Below are positions 1 through 12,369 of a DNA stretch of 64,000 nucleotides, in pieces. Source of the stretch: Thozetella sp. PMI_491 (Eukaryota > Ascomycota > Sordariomycetes > Chaetosphaeriales > Chaetosphaeriaceae); contig MU270055.1 of the NCBI GenBank assembly GCA_021432635.1, positions 496,001 to 560,000 of the forward strand. The letters run 5' to 3'. The notes below the pieces were generated by a model. It was not told the DNA's origin. It did not search any database and saw nothing but the letters and a program-made list of their open reading frames with translations. Both the position numbers and the translations under genes were made by a program. Each line of letters begins with the position of its first letter. The stretch's first letter is position 1.

Positions 1-1026
1 TCAAACACCACTCATCGACTCGGTTTTGTAAGCTTTGAAACCGCGAGTAGGCCTAAGAAAAAGAAGAACTCGATGCAGAATGTATGTCGCCTGATAAACC
101 AGGGTGGCTTACGGGTGCTGTCCATGCATCAGCCTCGACTCGTAATGAACTAAGGGAAGGAAGAGAAGCCAGCCACGCTCGGAGGAGACTGGTGTGACCG
201 ATGTCCCTCTGAGGACGCCAGGTTACCTGGGTGGCTATCTTTGACGTGGTAGACCAAATTAGATAAGAATGAAAGTCGGTAGCAAGCAATGCGTCATTCA
301 GGGCAGCCTACCCAAACAAACAAAAGGTGCATCAGCTCGTACTGCGACATGTGTGGACAGAACTGGATGGTGCTTGGTACGTGGGTATGCAAAGCGTGGA
401 ACAGAAACGATTTCGCAACAAGTGACGGAAATAGGAGTTCTCTCTTTCTTTCCCTTTTACCCGACCCTCGACAATGAAGGACCGTACAGTCTTTCCTTAG
501 AGCTTCACATCCTTTACTTGGTATATAGGTAGGAAGGTAGTCCTTCCAGAGGCTGCTTCCTCACATGGATTGGGGAAGTAGCACTGGTTGTGTCTACTAG
601 CTGTGGCAAATCAGATCGTTGCATTTTGTGCAGTGGGTCTGAGCCGCCCCAGTTTTCTCAACCAGGCGCGTCGAACCTTTAGACGTGACGCTTGCTTCCA
701 ATTTTTGGCCTCGCGATCCGTTTGCTTTGTAGGTAGGGGAAAAGCTGCCCTAACTCCCCAAACCTGCTCCCAGCTTATTCCACCAGCCTCTACCTTATCC
801 CTTGCGTCGGAGCATGTCGAAGCTGCAAGCAATCCAAGGTCTGCTCATATCCCAGCCCAAACGTCTGTCACTTTCTGACCCGCTGGTCCAGGCCCGAGTC
901 GCGTCCGAATGCCGTTGCACCCTCGATGCCAATAGAACGAAGACACAGACAGCAGTACACCGCCGCGACCAGCACCGCATTCTGCCTTTTCTCTGGGAGT
1001 CCTGATACTCTACCAGCTCTTCTGCC
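1..1026. other. Intergenic / 5' flank of POM152
   Basis: No ORF here looks like a protein; the short ones have random composition. The last 150-200 bases before the ATG at 1027 are the likely promoter and 5' leader of the nucleoporin gene. I see no repeat or RNA gene. Confidence 0.6.
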
Positions 1027-4000
1027 ATGGCCGACAAGCCTGAAGCAGCGGCCGCGACGCTAAGCGGCTCCAGAAACCGAAACAGCATCCCCCTTGTCCC
1101 TCAAGATGCAGCGCGGGGTGCCTCGACGGCTGGCCAGCCGTTAATACCGACGAGAATCATCGATGCGCCCACACAGAGACTATATGCCGCAGCCTGCTGG
1201 GTTGCTTTGCTAGCCTGGAGGCTATATGACTGGGTGCGACTCGTTGAGGATGGCTCAAACACGGAGTCATTTTGGCTCTTCTTAAAGTGGGCAGCCATAG
1301 ACTTTGTCTTCATCTTTGGCCTCCCCGAGATGCGAATCCCGTGGCTCGAGTTCTCTCGCCCTTTTGCCATTGCGAACTTCTTCGTACACCTCTTTCTGAA
1401 TATGATGCTAATGTTCAACATTGGAGTATGCTCTCTTTCCCTTGTCATTGATACCCGGCGACTAATTGACTCCTTAGCTCCCGTGGCAGACATGGCTTGT
1501 CGGGTTTCTCAAAGTTTTCTACGACCGTGAGCTAGCCATATCCGAGCATAACGTCAAGCTTTCCAGTATTCTATACAATCATTCGTTGATCATGGGCCGA
1601 CAGGTCATCAACATTCTTCCAGAAGGGTACCTATGCATACTCGCCGTCTAACTAGTGTTAAAAACTCGGGACTAACCTGTGAACTACAGATCCGCAGCTC
1701 TGAACCCCGATGGCACTCCCTTTTGCATCGGTGGCGACAGGAAGACAGTGGCCGTGCCTCTGTTCTTCAATGCAACGATCCCGATCGAGGTTGAGCTAGT
1801 GCGGATGGATTTAGATTCAGGACAGCACGAAATCCTCAAGCTGAGTAGGAGCCAGCTGCGAGAGATTGAACGAAGGTCCAAAAGACAGACTCCAGATGAC
1901 TCGCAAGCCGTCATACAGTTTGACTATCCAGTAAAGAAGCCCGGTGCCTATCGCCTGGGGAAGGTGCTGGACGAGTATAAGCTCGAGGTGCAGCGAGATT
2001 ACCCCCCGACTTTCGTGGTCTCCTGCCCACAAGCTCGCGTTGCCTCCTCGCCATCGGCCGACCGTTGCCTTGGGGAACTTTCTGACCTTGTTCTTCTGGT
2101 CGAGGGAACGCCCCCGCTCAAGATTGAGTACAGCCGCACTATCAACAACAAGGACCGCAGCTTTCACTTCCAAAGTCTGCAGCCGGAGGGCTTCACGTCG
2201 CCCATACTCGGCCACATGACTACGCTCGCGGTTGCCAATAACGACGATATCTCCTGGGCACGCTCCCAGCAGGTCAGGGTTGGCTTGAATGAGTCCATGC
2301 ACACCGGTGGACATTGGCAATACTCGGTGGATGCCGTTCATGATGCGTTTGGAAATGTCGTCAAGTATCCCTCCCCCGCGGACGACCCAGAGATGAAGCC
2401 CAAGCCCAAACATCTAGTCCAGAACTTTGTTGTCAAGGAACGGCCTCGGGTCAGCGTGCAAGGATGCGACCTGCGGAACCCGTTGAAAGTAGCTAAAGGC
2501 AACTCCAAAGAACTACCGGTGGTCTTCGAGATCGCAGGCCGTACGCCCGATGACACGTCCCACAGCCTTACCTGGCAGTTCTCGCCTATCGATACCCTGA
2601 CCAAGAGCGGCGACCATGGCGAAGATGTGACAGTTATGTCCTACCAGGCCAAAAATGCGCGCGACCGGCCCAAGATTTCTGCCCCGGGCCTCTATACCTT
2701 GAAGTCGGTGGCCTCAGGGACTTGCGAGGGCGACGTGCAGGAGCCATCATCTTGTTTGCTCCTGAATCCCCTGGAGCCCAAATTAACAATACGCGCCGAA
2801 GAGATTCCCGACACGTGTGCCGGGAACTCGATCGGCCTGCGCGTTGATATGGACCTCATCGGCACCCCGCCATTCATAGTTGAGTATGATATCACGTCCA
2901 ACGGCGCCACGCGTACGGAGCGCGTGCGCGTCCCTGGAGTACGGTACCAGCTCGAGCTCATTCCTCACACGTCCGGAGATCACACGTACAAGTTCCACCA
3001 CATTCAGGATACTGTCTACATGTCCCAGGAGCTCACGGGACCGGAGTATGTCTTAGAGCAGAACGTGAAGCCGGCTGCCTCAGCGTTCATCCAACACAGC
3101 AGCGGCAAGCCGAGCGCCTGCCTGGAGGAGGAGATTGAGATTGACGTTATGCTCCTCGGTGAAGCTCCCTTCACGTTGGAATGGGAGATTGTGCACGACG
3201 GCAAGAGGAAGCAGCAAAAGGCAACAGGTATCCAGGAAACCACCTACAAAATCAAGACGGCGCCAATGACGCAGGGTGGAGAGCATACGGTTGCTCTGAC
3301 CAGTGTTCAGGATAAGAGAGGCTGCCGAAACTTCTTGCAAGACGAGTTCAAGGTCACAGTGCGCCGCCAGCGCCCGCGAGCCAGCTTTGGATTGATCGAC
3401 AACAAACAGAAAGCGGTGGTCGTCGAGTCTGCGAACGTTAAGCTCCCAGTCCGTCTAAGCGGTGAGGGCCCGTGGAAAGTCTCGTACCGCCTCGTCGGAG
3501 ACGAGTCCAAGACGGTCGAAAAACTCATACGGAACAACAATGACCACATCGTCGTCACCAGCCGCGGAACTTACGAACTTGTGGATGTGTACGATAACCA
3601 GTGCCACGGGTCCGTGGACCCCAAGACCTCCAAGTTCGAGGTGGATTGGTTTCCAAGGCCCGAACTATCTTTGGTGCCTGCTGAGAGCATTTCTGAGCGC
3701 GATGGAGTTTTCATCAAGAGAGATGTCTGTGAAGGCGACATGGATGGCTTCGAGGTATCGCTCAAAGGTATTATTTCCACTTAGCAACGTTGCTGCGCGC
3801 TTATGCTTACCTGCCCCTAGGATCGCCTCCATATCACGTCGAATACCAACTCACGCACAAGCCGGCGAACGGCCCTGGTTTGATCAACAAGAGAGAGTTT
3901 GATGCCGCGCTCGGGAAAGCCTTGATCCAGATGGAGACAGCAAAAGCCGGTACCTACAAGTACATATTCTCGTCACTCGCAGACAATTTGTACAACAGCG

Positions 4001-4929
4001 ACAAGAAATTCCGGCCCCTCGTCCTAGAGCAAACGGTGAATGCAAAGCCTTCGGTATCCTTCAACAAGCCCGGCCAGTCTTTCAAGTATTGCGCATCGGA
4101 AGAGGCAGCCGAAGACAAGATCCCCCTTACGCTCGTCGGCGTGCCTCCCTTCGCATTGGAGGTCGAGATCAAACACCAAAGCGGCTCTAGCCCCGAGATC
4201 TACCGGATTTCCTCCATCAACTCGAAATCGTACAGCCTTCAGATTCCTAAAAAGCACCTAAAGCTTGGCACCCAGCAAGTCCGTATACGAGAGATCCGCG
4301 ATGCCCGAGGATGTCGGTCCAAGCTAGACGTTGGGGGCCCCTCCGTCCAAGTCCAACTATACGAGGCTCCCTCTATCTATCCCCTCGAGACCCGCACTGA
4401 CTATTGTGTTGGCGAGCGGATTTCCTTTACGCTCTCCGGGACGCCACCCTTCGAGGTGTGGTATACATTCGACGGCGCGGAGCGCAAGGCGAAATCGCCT
4501 ACGACGAACTTCCGCCGCATTGCCGAGACTCCAGGCGAATTTAAGATCACTACACTCTCGGACAAGGCGAGCGAGTGCCGGGCCTCTGTAGGCCTGTCCA
4601 GAAACATACACCCCCTCCCGGCAGTCAAGATCAGCAAAGGCAAGAATTCCCGTGTGGACATCCACGAGGGCGGGGAGGTCGAGATTCTCTTCGAGTTTTG
4701 GGGCACGCCTCCTTTTGAGTTCACCTACACGCGCAGCACCAACGAGCGGAAGGGCCAGAAGAGCCAGGTGCTCGAGACTCGCCACGATGTGAGTTACGAG
4801 CACAGCAAGGTCATCCGCGCGAGCCAGGAAGGGACGTACGAGGTGGTGGCCATCAAGGACAAGTTCTGCGCATTTTCTTCGCAGCCATTCGCGACCAAAG
4901 AGAAGAACCAGAAGCTGTTGCAGTATTGA
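1027..4929 (+). CDS. POM152: Nucleoporin POM152
   Basis: Integral membrane ring nucleoporin that anchors the nuclear pore complex in the pore membrane. I read four exons: 1027-1425, 1478-1626, 1690-3767 and 3821-4929. They join in frame to 1,244 aa, within the usual fungal POM152 size (about 1,200-1,350). Residues 1-50 are polar and cytosolic. Hydrophobic segments lie near residues 52-70, 82-100 and 112-130, and another follows the first intron. The rest is a long lumenal region of repeated Ig-like beta modules; a recurring signature is a G-[ST/E]-P-P-[FL] turn, with paired cysteines (e.g. near 2100, 2860, 3160, 4140, 4440 and 4700). Donors are GTATGC, GTACCT and GTATTA. The family resemblance across the first two introns (the LSSILYN and INILPEG stretches) makes the call firm. 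The start is the first ATG of the open frame. No oddities. Confidence 0.93.
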
Positions 4930-6482
4930 GCAACGGGGAGAGATATACCCTGGCAGAGAGGCCGTAGTTGGGTTGCACATGCCGTCAGCAAGAAAAAAAA
5001 TTGGGATACAGGTCTGTAGGGCAGGCATCATAGCATGGCGTTCGAGGGCATTTCTTGGAGGCTTCTTTGAGAGGCATGTCATATATCTCTTGTGGGATTT
5101 TTTTTTATCTTGGCCCCTTTTCACACATCAGCGGTTGAAGTATGTGCTTGGACTCAGGCTCTCGTGAGATGAATATTCATTGCAAGCCAACAATCAGCGG
5201 TCACTTAGGATGGATTTCTGGCATAGCAACCTAGCAACCTACCTGGCTAGGCCGGCTCGCCCAAGCAATCACAGCAGGTAGCTAGCCAGCATTTCATGGA
5301 ATTACTCGCAACAAAAAGGCCTTGTCTACAAGCAGACGAAGCAGTGGACGAGGCAATGTAGGGGTCAATTTTGAGGGAAGGCTCCAACTCAGCTGGGCGA
5401 CTAGCTCGTTGTTCTCGAGCTTAGAGTTGCCAACACGACTGCCTAGGTTGCCAGGGTGGCTCTCGAATATATCCTAGACTCACCTCACCCACTGACCATC
5501 TCACTAAGAGACAAGCCTTGACTGCGCTTGAGTTCAAGAGCGCAAAGTCTATCCCGTGAGCTCGTCTCCGCCCACATAGTTTAGCTGCGAGGGAGTCGGA
5601 AGACGCTCTTTGTTACCCTCAAATGAACTCAGCACTAGTTCAAGCTTAAAGGAGACCTCGGGGTACATTGCCGGAGGTCCCGACCTAGTCTAGTAGGAGG
5701 TCTCGGTTTGCTCTTGCCCATGGCATGCGAGGCGCGGACAAGAAATTACCCCATGTCTTGAACAGCGCCGTACGGTGAGCCAGTATAGGTAGGATTCGGC
5801 CACAGGACTCTCCAGCCCAGCTCGAAAAGAACCAAGAGGATGGGGCGAGCAGCAGACGCGGCGGCGACGTGGATTTCCCCAAGAATTTCATGCAATCAGA
5901 AGCCGTGTAGGAAAAAAGTAATCTCTCTCATTAGCATGTCGGGTTTACACCGAGGCGGAAAACACGAAAGAAATGGGGATAGTCCGTAGTGCTATGTACT
6001 GTGACCCCCCTTCCCCCTTCTGGTCGGGGTAGTTTCCGAGCCTTTTGTCTTAGACATTAAGGGTATTTAGGAATCTGAGCGCTAACAGGGGTTTATCATC
6101 TTCTCTCGTAGCCTACAGCAAAGGACCGGGAAAGATGTGCCGAGCCCTACTTGCATGCATGCAGGCTAGCTAGAGGGTAGGGTGCTCTCTGCTCGATTTG
6201 TCCAGGTATTCAACCACATACCACATATCTAGACGGGGTCCTCGTCCTATGAGCGGAGAGAGCCAGTAGTTCATGTGACCCAGTTCATTGGAGGCAGCCC
6301 GTGGTGTGCGGTCACGGGTGGACAAGCGGCAATGTTTGGCTAGCTTTCCATGACTCCAGATGGTTGGTGTGGGCAGCCTCGTTCGACATCAGGTTTTATG
6401 CCGGGGGGGGGGGGGAGTAGCAGAGGGGAAGCACTGGCTCATGAGTGACGGTGAACTGATGATGAAATGTGTGTACAGTGCT

Positions 6483-6508
6483 GGGGGGGAACGGGGACGG
6501 GGACGGGG
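6483..6508 (+). repeat. G-quadruplex-type motif
   Basis: Four runs of at least four G are separated by loops of 2-3 bases (AAC, AC, AC) on the + strand. This fits the canonical G4 pattern with very short loops. It lies in the POM152-SKN7 spacer about 3.5 kb from the SKN7 start; no function is evident. Confidence 0.6.
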
Positions 6509-9452
6509 TACCACGCACCCACGCACATCGCTGCCTCGGGAAGGAGATCTTAACCGCACTGAGGCGCTCCGGACCTGGCCTAAGGATTTTGGATTTTCAT
6601 CGTCGATCGCTCCCACCCTAATTTAGGCGAAGAGGACGAGGCGGGGGTAGGGTGTGTGTACATGCAGCACGAGGACAGGTTTGTACCTACTTACCTAGTT
6701 TGCCAGCCCGCCGGCAGCCGCAGCCCCGGTACAGTTGCTTGACAGCTAGTAGCTCAAACAAGCAACAGCTCACGAATCCCGAGCTCGCCTCGACGCAGGT
6801 GCTGCTCGTGTCTACGATAGAATTGAGCAATCCTTTGGGGTTGGCTAAGTCTCGGTAGGACCGAGGGTCCTTTTTTTTTTGGAAAAAAAAATTGAGCGGG
6901 CCGATGGACAAGAAAGGCGCCCATCCCTTCCCCCCTCTCTCCCCTCTCTTCTCACCCACGTTCGTTCGCACTTCTCCTCCCACTTCCGTCTCTCGTTCCG
7001 GGTTCCTTGAGCGATTGTAATCTGGAGCCGCGTCCGAGTCAAATATATGCCTCTCCCTACTTCCTAGTCGTGAGCATTCCGGGGCTGCCAGTCCACAAGC
7101 GGGGACTGGCTTGCCTGCCATCTAAGCGCATCTCGCCTGTTCGCGCCTCGTGCTCAATCGCGCGATTCGTCTGTGGCGGTGGCCCTTCCCACCATCCCTG
7201 AGGGGGTGGAGGCGAGTGGTGGGCGGAGAGGACGGGGAAAGCATTCCGGACATGCCAGTGCTTACATTTACATGGACGGGTCTGGGAGAGCTGTGGGTGT
7301 CTATGAGACGAGCTGCGTCGCAAAAGCGCGCTCTCTGTCGGTGAGGCTGGAGCAGCGTTGCAGTAGCGGCTGCGCAGGCTCGGGCGTGAGCCTGGTGTTC
7401 GCGCCGGCCCCAGCGTTCCTTGGTAGTACGTCATGTTGCGAAAGTGAGAGCCGACCCAAGATCGGCTTCCGGCTGGGGATAATGCTGGCGGGCAGACGTG
7501 GTGGCCAGCCGAGCTGCGGCCTGGAGGCGGCGAACATGGGCGGAGTACAGTGTCCCTGAATGCTGCAGGGCACTGTGATAATGCTTTTGGCGCAATTTTT
7601 CTTTTCTTTTTCAACCCCCCCGTTCGTTCTTTCCCTTGTCCCACTAGAGGAGGAATGAAGACAAGTCGAATTCTCCGGGCCCGGGGAGCGCGAGCTTATT
7701 CAAATGTCTCAGTCGTCCCGTGCGAGGGAAGCCCTTGAGTGCCTCGAGGGAAGGCTGTGGCACGGGTGGGAGGAAAGGGAGGATGTCCCTACCATTCAAT
7801 CTCTCTTCCTGTGGTGCGATCTGGTCTCGGTGGAGGACCGTCCCCTTCACCGGCTCCAAGAATAGCAGGCAGGTTCACGTAGGCAAAGGAATGAGGACCC
7901 TGCAGATACTTCGAAGAAGAAGAAAAGATAACGGACGAGAGCGCCAGCAGGTAAATTCACAACTGCGCCATCGATTGCCCGCCCTCCCCGGTTCTGCTGC
8001 CGAGTACGCATTACATCCTCGGCCTCTTCCGCGAGCACCCTCCCCTGTCTATGTGCCCAGCTTCTCACCTAGATGGAGGCACTATTGCGGCAAACACGCC
8101 GCCGTGGGGGAGACAAGGTGAGCATGCGTAAATATGAGGCTACTGGCCGCCGGCTTGCGGACACCGAGAGGAAATCGACCGGTGCAGTAGAGTACCTGAG
8201 AGGGCCGATGAACTCCGAAGCTTGTCGGCGCCCCAGGCGTAACCAAACCGTCCCAGGACCTGCACTACGAGCGTCCGGCGCGTACTACAGCCAGATAGAG
8301 CACTTCGGCGCCAAGGAGCTTGCTCAGCAGCCCTTCCTCTCCTCTTGCCCACTTGGCCACATCGGGGCGGCGTCCCGCGGAGGCGAACCCGTCCATCAAG
8401 TTAGCTGCTTTCCTCTTTTCCCCCTCGTCCCTTTTCCCTGGCCCGTGAATGGCCTGCCAGACCTGGGCAGCCGGGCTAGGGGCCGGGCGCATAGGCGTGG
8501 CCGAAAAGGGAAAGGAAAATGGGAGATCGACGTCCTTTCCAGGGCTCCCCCGGTCCGACGCCACACAGCACGGTGCGAGCGTCTGCCGTCATCTCACTGC
8601 AAGTCAAGACCCGCAAAGCCTGCTACTGGCGCTGGCGCCCGCCCCAACCTGCCTGCTTGTCTGCTTGTCGGCCCTTCGCCAGCAGTGCGCCCCTCCGCCC
8701 ACCGCCTCGTTCCTCCCACCCGCGCTAGAGCTACCTGTCTACAGTATGTGCGTGCGGCACAAGCTAGAGTCTTGTTGCTTGAATGCCACTGCTGTCGGTC
8801 TGTGTCTGGCCATCCGTCTTGCTTGCCAGGCTGCTGCACCTAAATCAGCTTGTCGAGGCTACACATGGACACGGTCCCCCTCTTTTTTCTTTCTTTTTTT
8901 TCTTCTCATGTCTTTGCTTGAATACACATTGTGTTCTTTGCAAGTGTGGCCGCGCTAGCGTGCATCTGCTGTGTGTGAACCGACCCGGGGGAATCGCTCT
9001 ATTACCATTCGCCTTTCGCGAAGGGGGAGGGGGAAGGGGCCCGCCCGCTTTCTCTCGCCTGTGACCTCGTTTTTTTAGCAGCGACCATGCCGATGGCCCC
9101 ATCAGTTGGGTTCCAGTTTTGACGCCATTGCCTGCCCCCATGCCAATCCCTCCCCTCCACGGTTGGCACGGTTGGAACAACTCCACCCGGCTCCCTTGTC
9201 TTGCCTCGCTCGCTCTCACCTCGTGGTGCTCGCCCTCTTCGCAGCTGCCCACTGCCCACTGCCCACACAACCTGGAGAGGCGCCCTCTTAGCACGTCGCC
9301 GTACTCCTGCCCAGTGCGAAGTCTCGCCATCTCGACCCGAGCCGAACCCGCCCCGACCTCGACTTCGCTCCCAATTCCACACCACCTACCTCCCCTCCCG
9401 CACCCCCCGCGACCGCGCTTTCTGTAAACCCGGACCCTGACATTCGTGACGC

Positions 9453-9468
9453 CTCTCTCTCTCTCTCT
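9453..9468 (+). repeat. (CT)n microsatellite
   Basis: A short perfect CT run lies within the pyrimidine-rich region ahead of SKN7. CT-rich tracts are common just upstream of transcription starts in filamentous fungi, so it may be part of the core promoter or leader. Confidence 0.7.
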
Positions 9469-9981
9469 CACTCTCCGCCCAACCGCGCAGAGCCTCCAAC
9501 CCCCGGCCTCGACGTTGCACCTTGCGCGCGAACCCCACGAGCCACCGAGTCCACGGCCGATTGATCGAGGAAGCACTGCAGCCAGCGCGTGGTATGGGAT
9601 AAACCAGTCTGCCCACGGTATCTTGAGCTAGGAGACGACACAGGGGGGGGAGCGAACGCCCGCCGCAGCGACGAAACCCACAGCGCATCGACCTCGGGGT
9701 GCGCCTTGTTATTCCCGCCGGGCCGCCTGCACATTACGTCGGTTCCGCTACACCAGCGTGACCACGGTCCCTCTCCCCTTGGAAACGAAAAGCCGGAGAA
9801 AAGTGGGCACGACAGCGACTCGGGTCAAGCAGAAACGCCCTTTTTATCTGTCGTCTCGTAGAGTGTGACGAGAGCGACAACGCAACCTAGAGACCGCACC
9901 AAAGCCCGAGAGACTCCATTCCCTTGGATCGGCCAGTACCTTGCGGCCGCCCCTCAGTTCCAAGACGCCATCTCGAGTCGA

Positions 9982-12369
9982 ATGCAGGATTCCTTGCGCA
10001 TTGCCATCGAGTCCACAATGCCGCCCGAGAGCGATCTCGCCGCCGCCCAGGCTGGCGCCAACAATTCCAGCAGCGACTTCGTAAGTCAACCTTTCCCGCT
10101 CGGCCTAGAGTTGCCGCATCCCAAGACCCCTGAGGGTATTGCTAACAAGCTCCTAGGTGCGCAAGCTGTACAAGTACGAGATCCCTATTCCATCGAGCCT
10201 TCCCCCCCCCCTCTCTCTCTCTCTCCCCTCCTCCCCTCCCACCCCCGCGCTCGACTCTCGGGCCGCTGACCACCACCGGCAACTAGGATGCTCGAGGACC
10301 CTTCATACAACAACATAGTTCGTTGGAGCCCAGAAGGCGACAGCTTTGTCGTTCTGGAGGTAGGTCACAGTCGCCATTAATCAATCCCACGAGGCGAGAA
10401 CCCGTCCGCTAAGCGCGTCAAATAGAATGAAAAGTTCACCAAGACCATACTGCCAAAGCACTTCAAGCATAGCAACTTTGCCAGCTTCGTGCGGCAGCTA
10501 AACAAATATGACTTCCACAAAGTCAGGCACAATGAGGAGAATGGAGAGGCTCCGTATGGCAGAGATGTAGGTTCTGTCCCCTCCTTGACCGGCCCCTGGT
10601 AGCCAAACCGCCCACTGATGGACAAAAACATTAGGCGTGGGAGTTCCGGCACCCTGAGTTCCGTGCAGATAGAAAGGACAACCTGGATAACATCCGGAGG
10701 AAAGCACCGGCGCCGCGAAAACCGCAGGCAGTCGAAGACGCATTCCCCGCCTCGCAGCAGATGGCTGTTCTCAGCGAGACGCTGGTGGCAACGCAGCACC
10801 AGGTCCAGGCCTTACAAGAGCAGTTCTTTGAGATTTCCCAAGCTAACAAGGTCCTCGTCAACGAAGTTGTAAGCCTGCAGAAGATGGTCAAGGCACAGAG
10901 CCAAGTCTCCAACGAGTTGATATCTCATCTCTCCACGTTGGACGACAGGAGGCGTAACAGTCGACACTCGGCCCATTCTAGCCACTCGAGCCATTCCGGG
11001 CCCTCGTACCATAGCGGGGGGCTTGGTCTCTTGCCGGACGGCGCCGACGAGCCCGCGGCAGAGTTGCGACGCGCCCGGGAGATTCTCAATGGCCTGTCGC
11101 CGGATTCCCACGCTGATCGGGAGCTGGAGAGGTTGTCGGTCGCGTACCACCAGACGGGATCCCCACCCGACTCTGCCACCTCATCCGTCATGTTCCCTCA
11201 AGCCGGTTCCATGGGTATGATGCACGACCCCCTCAGCGACATGAGGCACATGGTATACCCCGTCGGGCAGACGACCGGTATCGATCCCTTCCACTCCGAC
11301 CACATCCACAACATTCCGTATACCCGTCCGTTGAGCAACCCCGCCGCCGTAGCCGAGGCTCAGCAGCAAATCACTCCTCCCCCCAAGGAGGGATCCTTGT
11401 GGGCGAAGAAGCCTACCATCCTTTTGGTCGAAGACGACCCGACCTGCGTTCGAATCGGGTCCAAGTTCTTGTCGCACATGGACTGCAATGTCGACACGGC
11501 TGTCAGTACACCCAGTTGACCCCACGGTTTAGTTTCTCCCGCTAACGCCCCGCACAGAAAGATGGATTGGAAGCCGTGAATAAGATCAACGAGGATGGCA
11601 GCCGATACGATCTCATCTTCATGGACATCATCATGCCAAACCTGGATGGTGTGTCGGCGACGGCCATGATCCGTGTCCATGCCCAAAATGTGCCCATCAT
11701 TGCCATGACATCCAACATTCGACAAGAAGACATCACCACTTACTTTAACTGGGGTAAGTATCATCCACCCAGCCCATCCAAAAACACAAAGAAAATCCTA
11801 GTGCCGGCGGGCCCTGACACTAGACAGGCATGAACGACGTTCTGGCAAAGCCGTTCACGAGAGATGGCATGATCAGGATTCTGAAGAAGCAATTGAGGAA
11901 CATGCTTCGCGATCCTCCTCCACCAGGCCTAGGAGACGATATAATGCCCAACAGCGGCCCACTTGGCCCTGGCCCAACAGTGCCTGCCCAAGGACCGTAT
12001 GCCGGCCAGGGGGCGATGAACATGACTCCTATGGGCGGATCACAGCCTATGGCGGGTGGTGGGGTGGTCAAGTTTGAACACACGCCCATCCAGTCGCCGT
12101 CCACGACTGCGTCTTGGCACTCGCCGGGCCAAATGTCACACACGTCTCCAAACCTCGACAGCGGCGGGTATATGAGTGCGGTCGGGAGCGGACCCGGCGG
12201 CATGGTACTAACCCCCGGGGGCACGCAAAGGCCACAGTACGCCAACATCCCGCAAGGGCCCCCGCCGACCATGGGTCGTCCACCCGATATCATGAGTGGC
12301 CATGCCGACGACAGGCCCGAGAAGAGACAGCGGCTATACGGCCCTGGTCAAGGTGCATATGTGCAGTAG
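9982..12369 (+). CDS. SKN7: SKN7-family response regulator transcription factor
   Basis: Nuclear transcription factor for oxidative-stress, osmotic and cell-wall responses, fed by the histidine-kinase/Ypd1 phosphorelay. Seven exons: 9982-10080, 10157-10173 (17 nt), 10287-10359, 10426-10566, 10635-11501, 11558-11753 and 11828-12369, giving 644 aa. An HSF-type DNA-binding domain covers about residues 33-150. A coiled coil follows (about 156-210), then a His/Ser-rich linker and a receiver domain (about 370-490). The receiver has the acidic pair near 377-378, phosphoacceptor Asp422 (in FMDIIMP) and conserved Lys472 (in LAKPF). The tail is rich in Gly, Pro, Met and Gln. HSF-plus-receiver architecture is diagnostic. 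The start is uncertain: in-frame ATGs also lie at 9865 (39 residues longer) and at 10018, which has a good context and would give 632 aa. Regulation is probably post-translational. Confidence 0.95.
10202..10225 (+). repeat. C10-(CT)n tract in SKN7 intron 2
   Basis: Ten C followed by a CT repeat, inside the intron between the 17-nt exon and exon 3. It sits well upstream of the acceptor at 10286 and could act as an extended polypyrimidine signal helping recognition of the small exon's neighbour (inference). Confidence 0.65.

Larger units (their letters stand above)
4930..9981. other. 5 kb intergenic region upstream of SKN7
   Basis: No supported gene. It holds a G13 homopolymer (6403-6415), a G-quadruplex-type motif (6483-6508), pyrimidine-rich stretches (8880-8920, 9330-9480) and a CT dinucleotide run (9453-9468). 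The last 500-900 bases are probably the promoter and long CT-rich leader of SKN7. ORFs of up to 256 codons on both strands between 7 and 9.6 kb have R/P/G-rich, random-looking composition and match nothing I know. Confidence 0.6.

Noticed and set aside
8073-8843. 256-codon ORF (+) in the POM152-SKN7 spacer
   Set aside because: Composition is Arg/Pro/Ser noise, no motif or domain-like pattern, and ORFs of similar length overlap it in other frames.
8845-9576. 243-codon ORF (-) overlapping the SKN7 leader region
   Set aside because: Gly/Arg-rich low-complexity translation of CT-rich DNA; no family resemblance.
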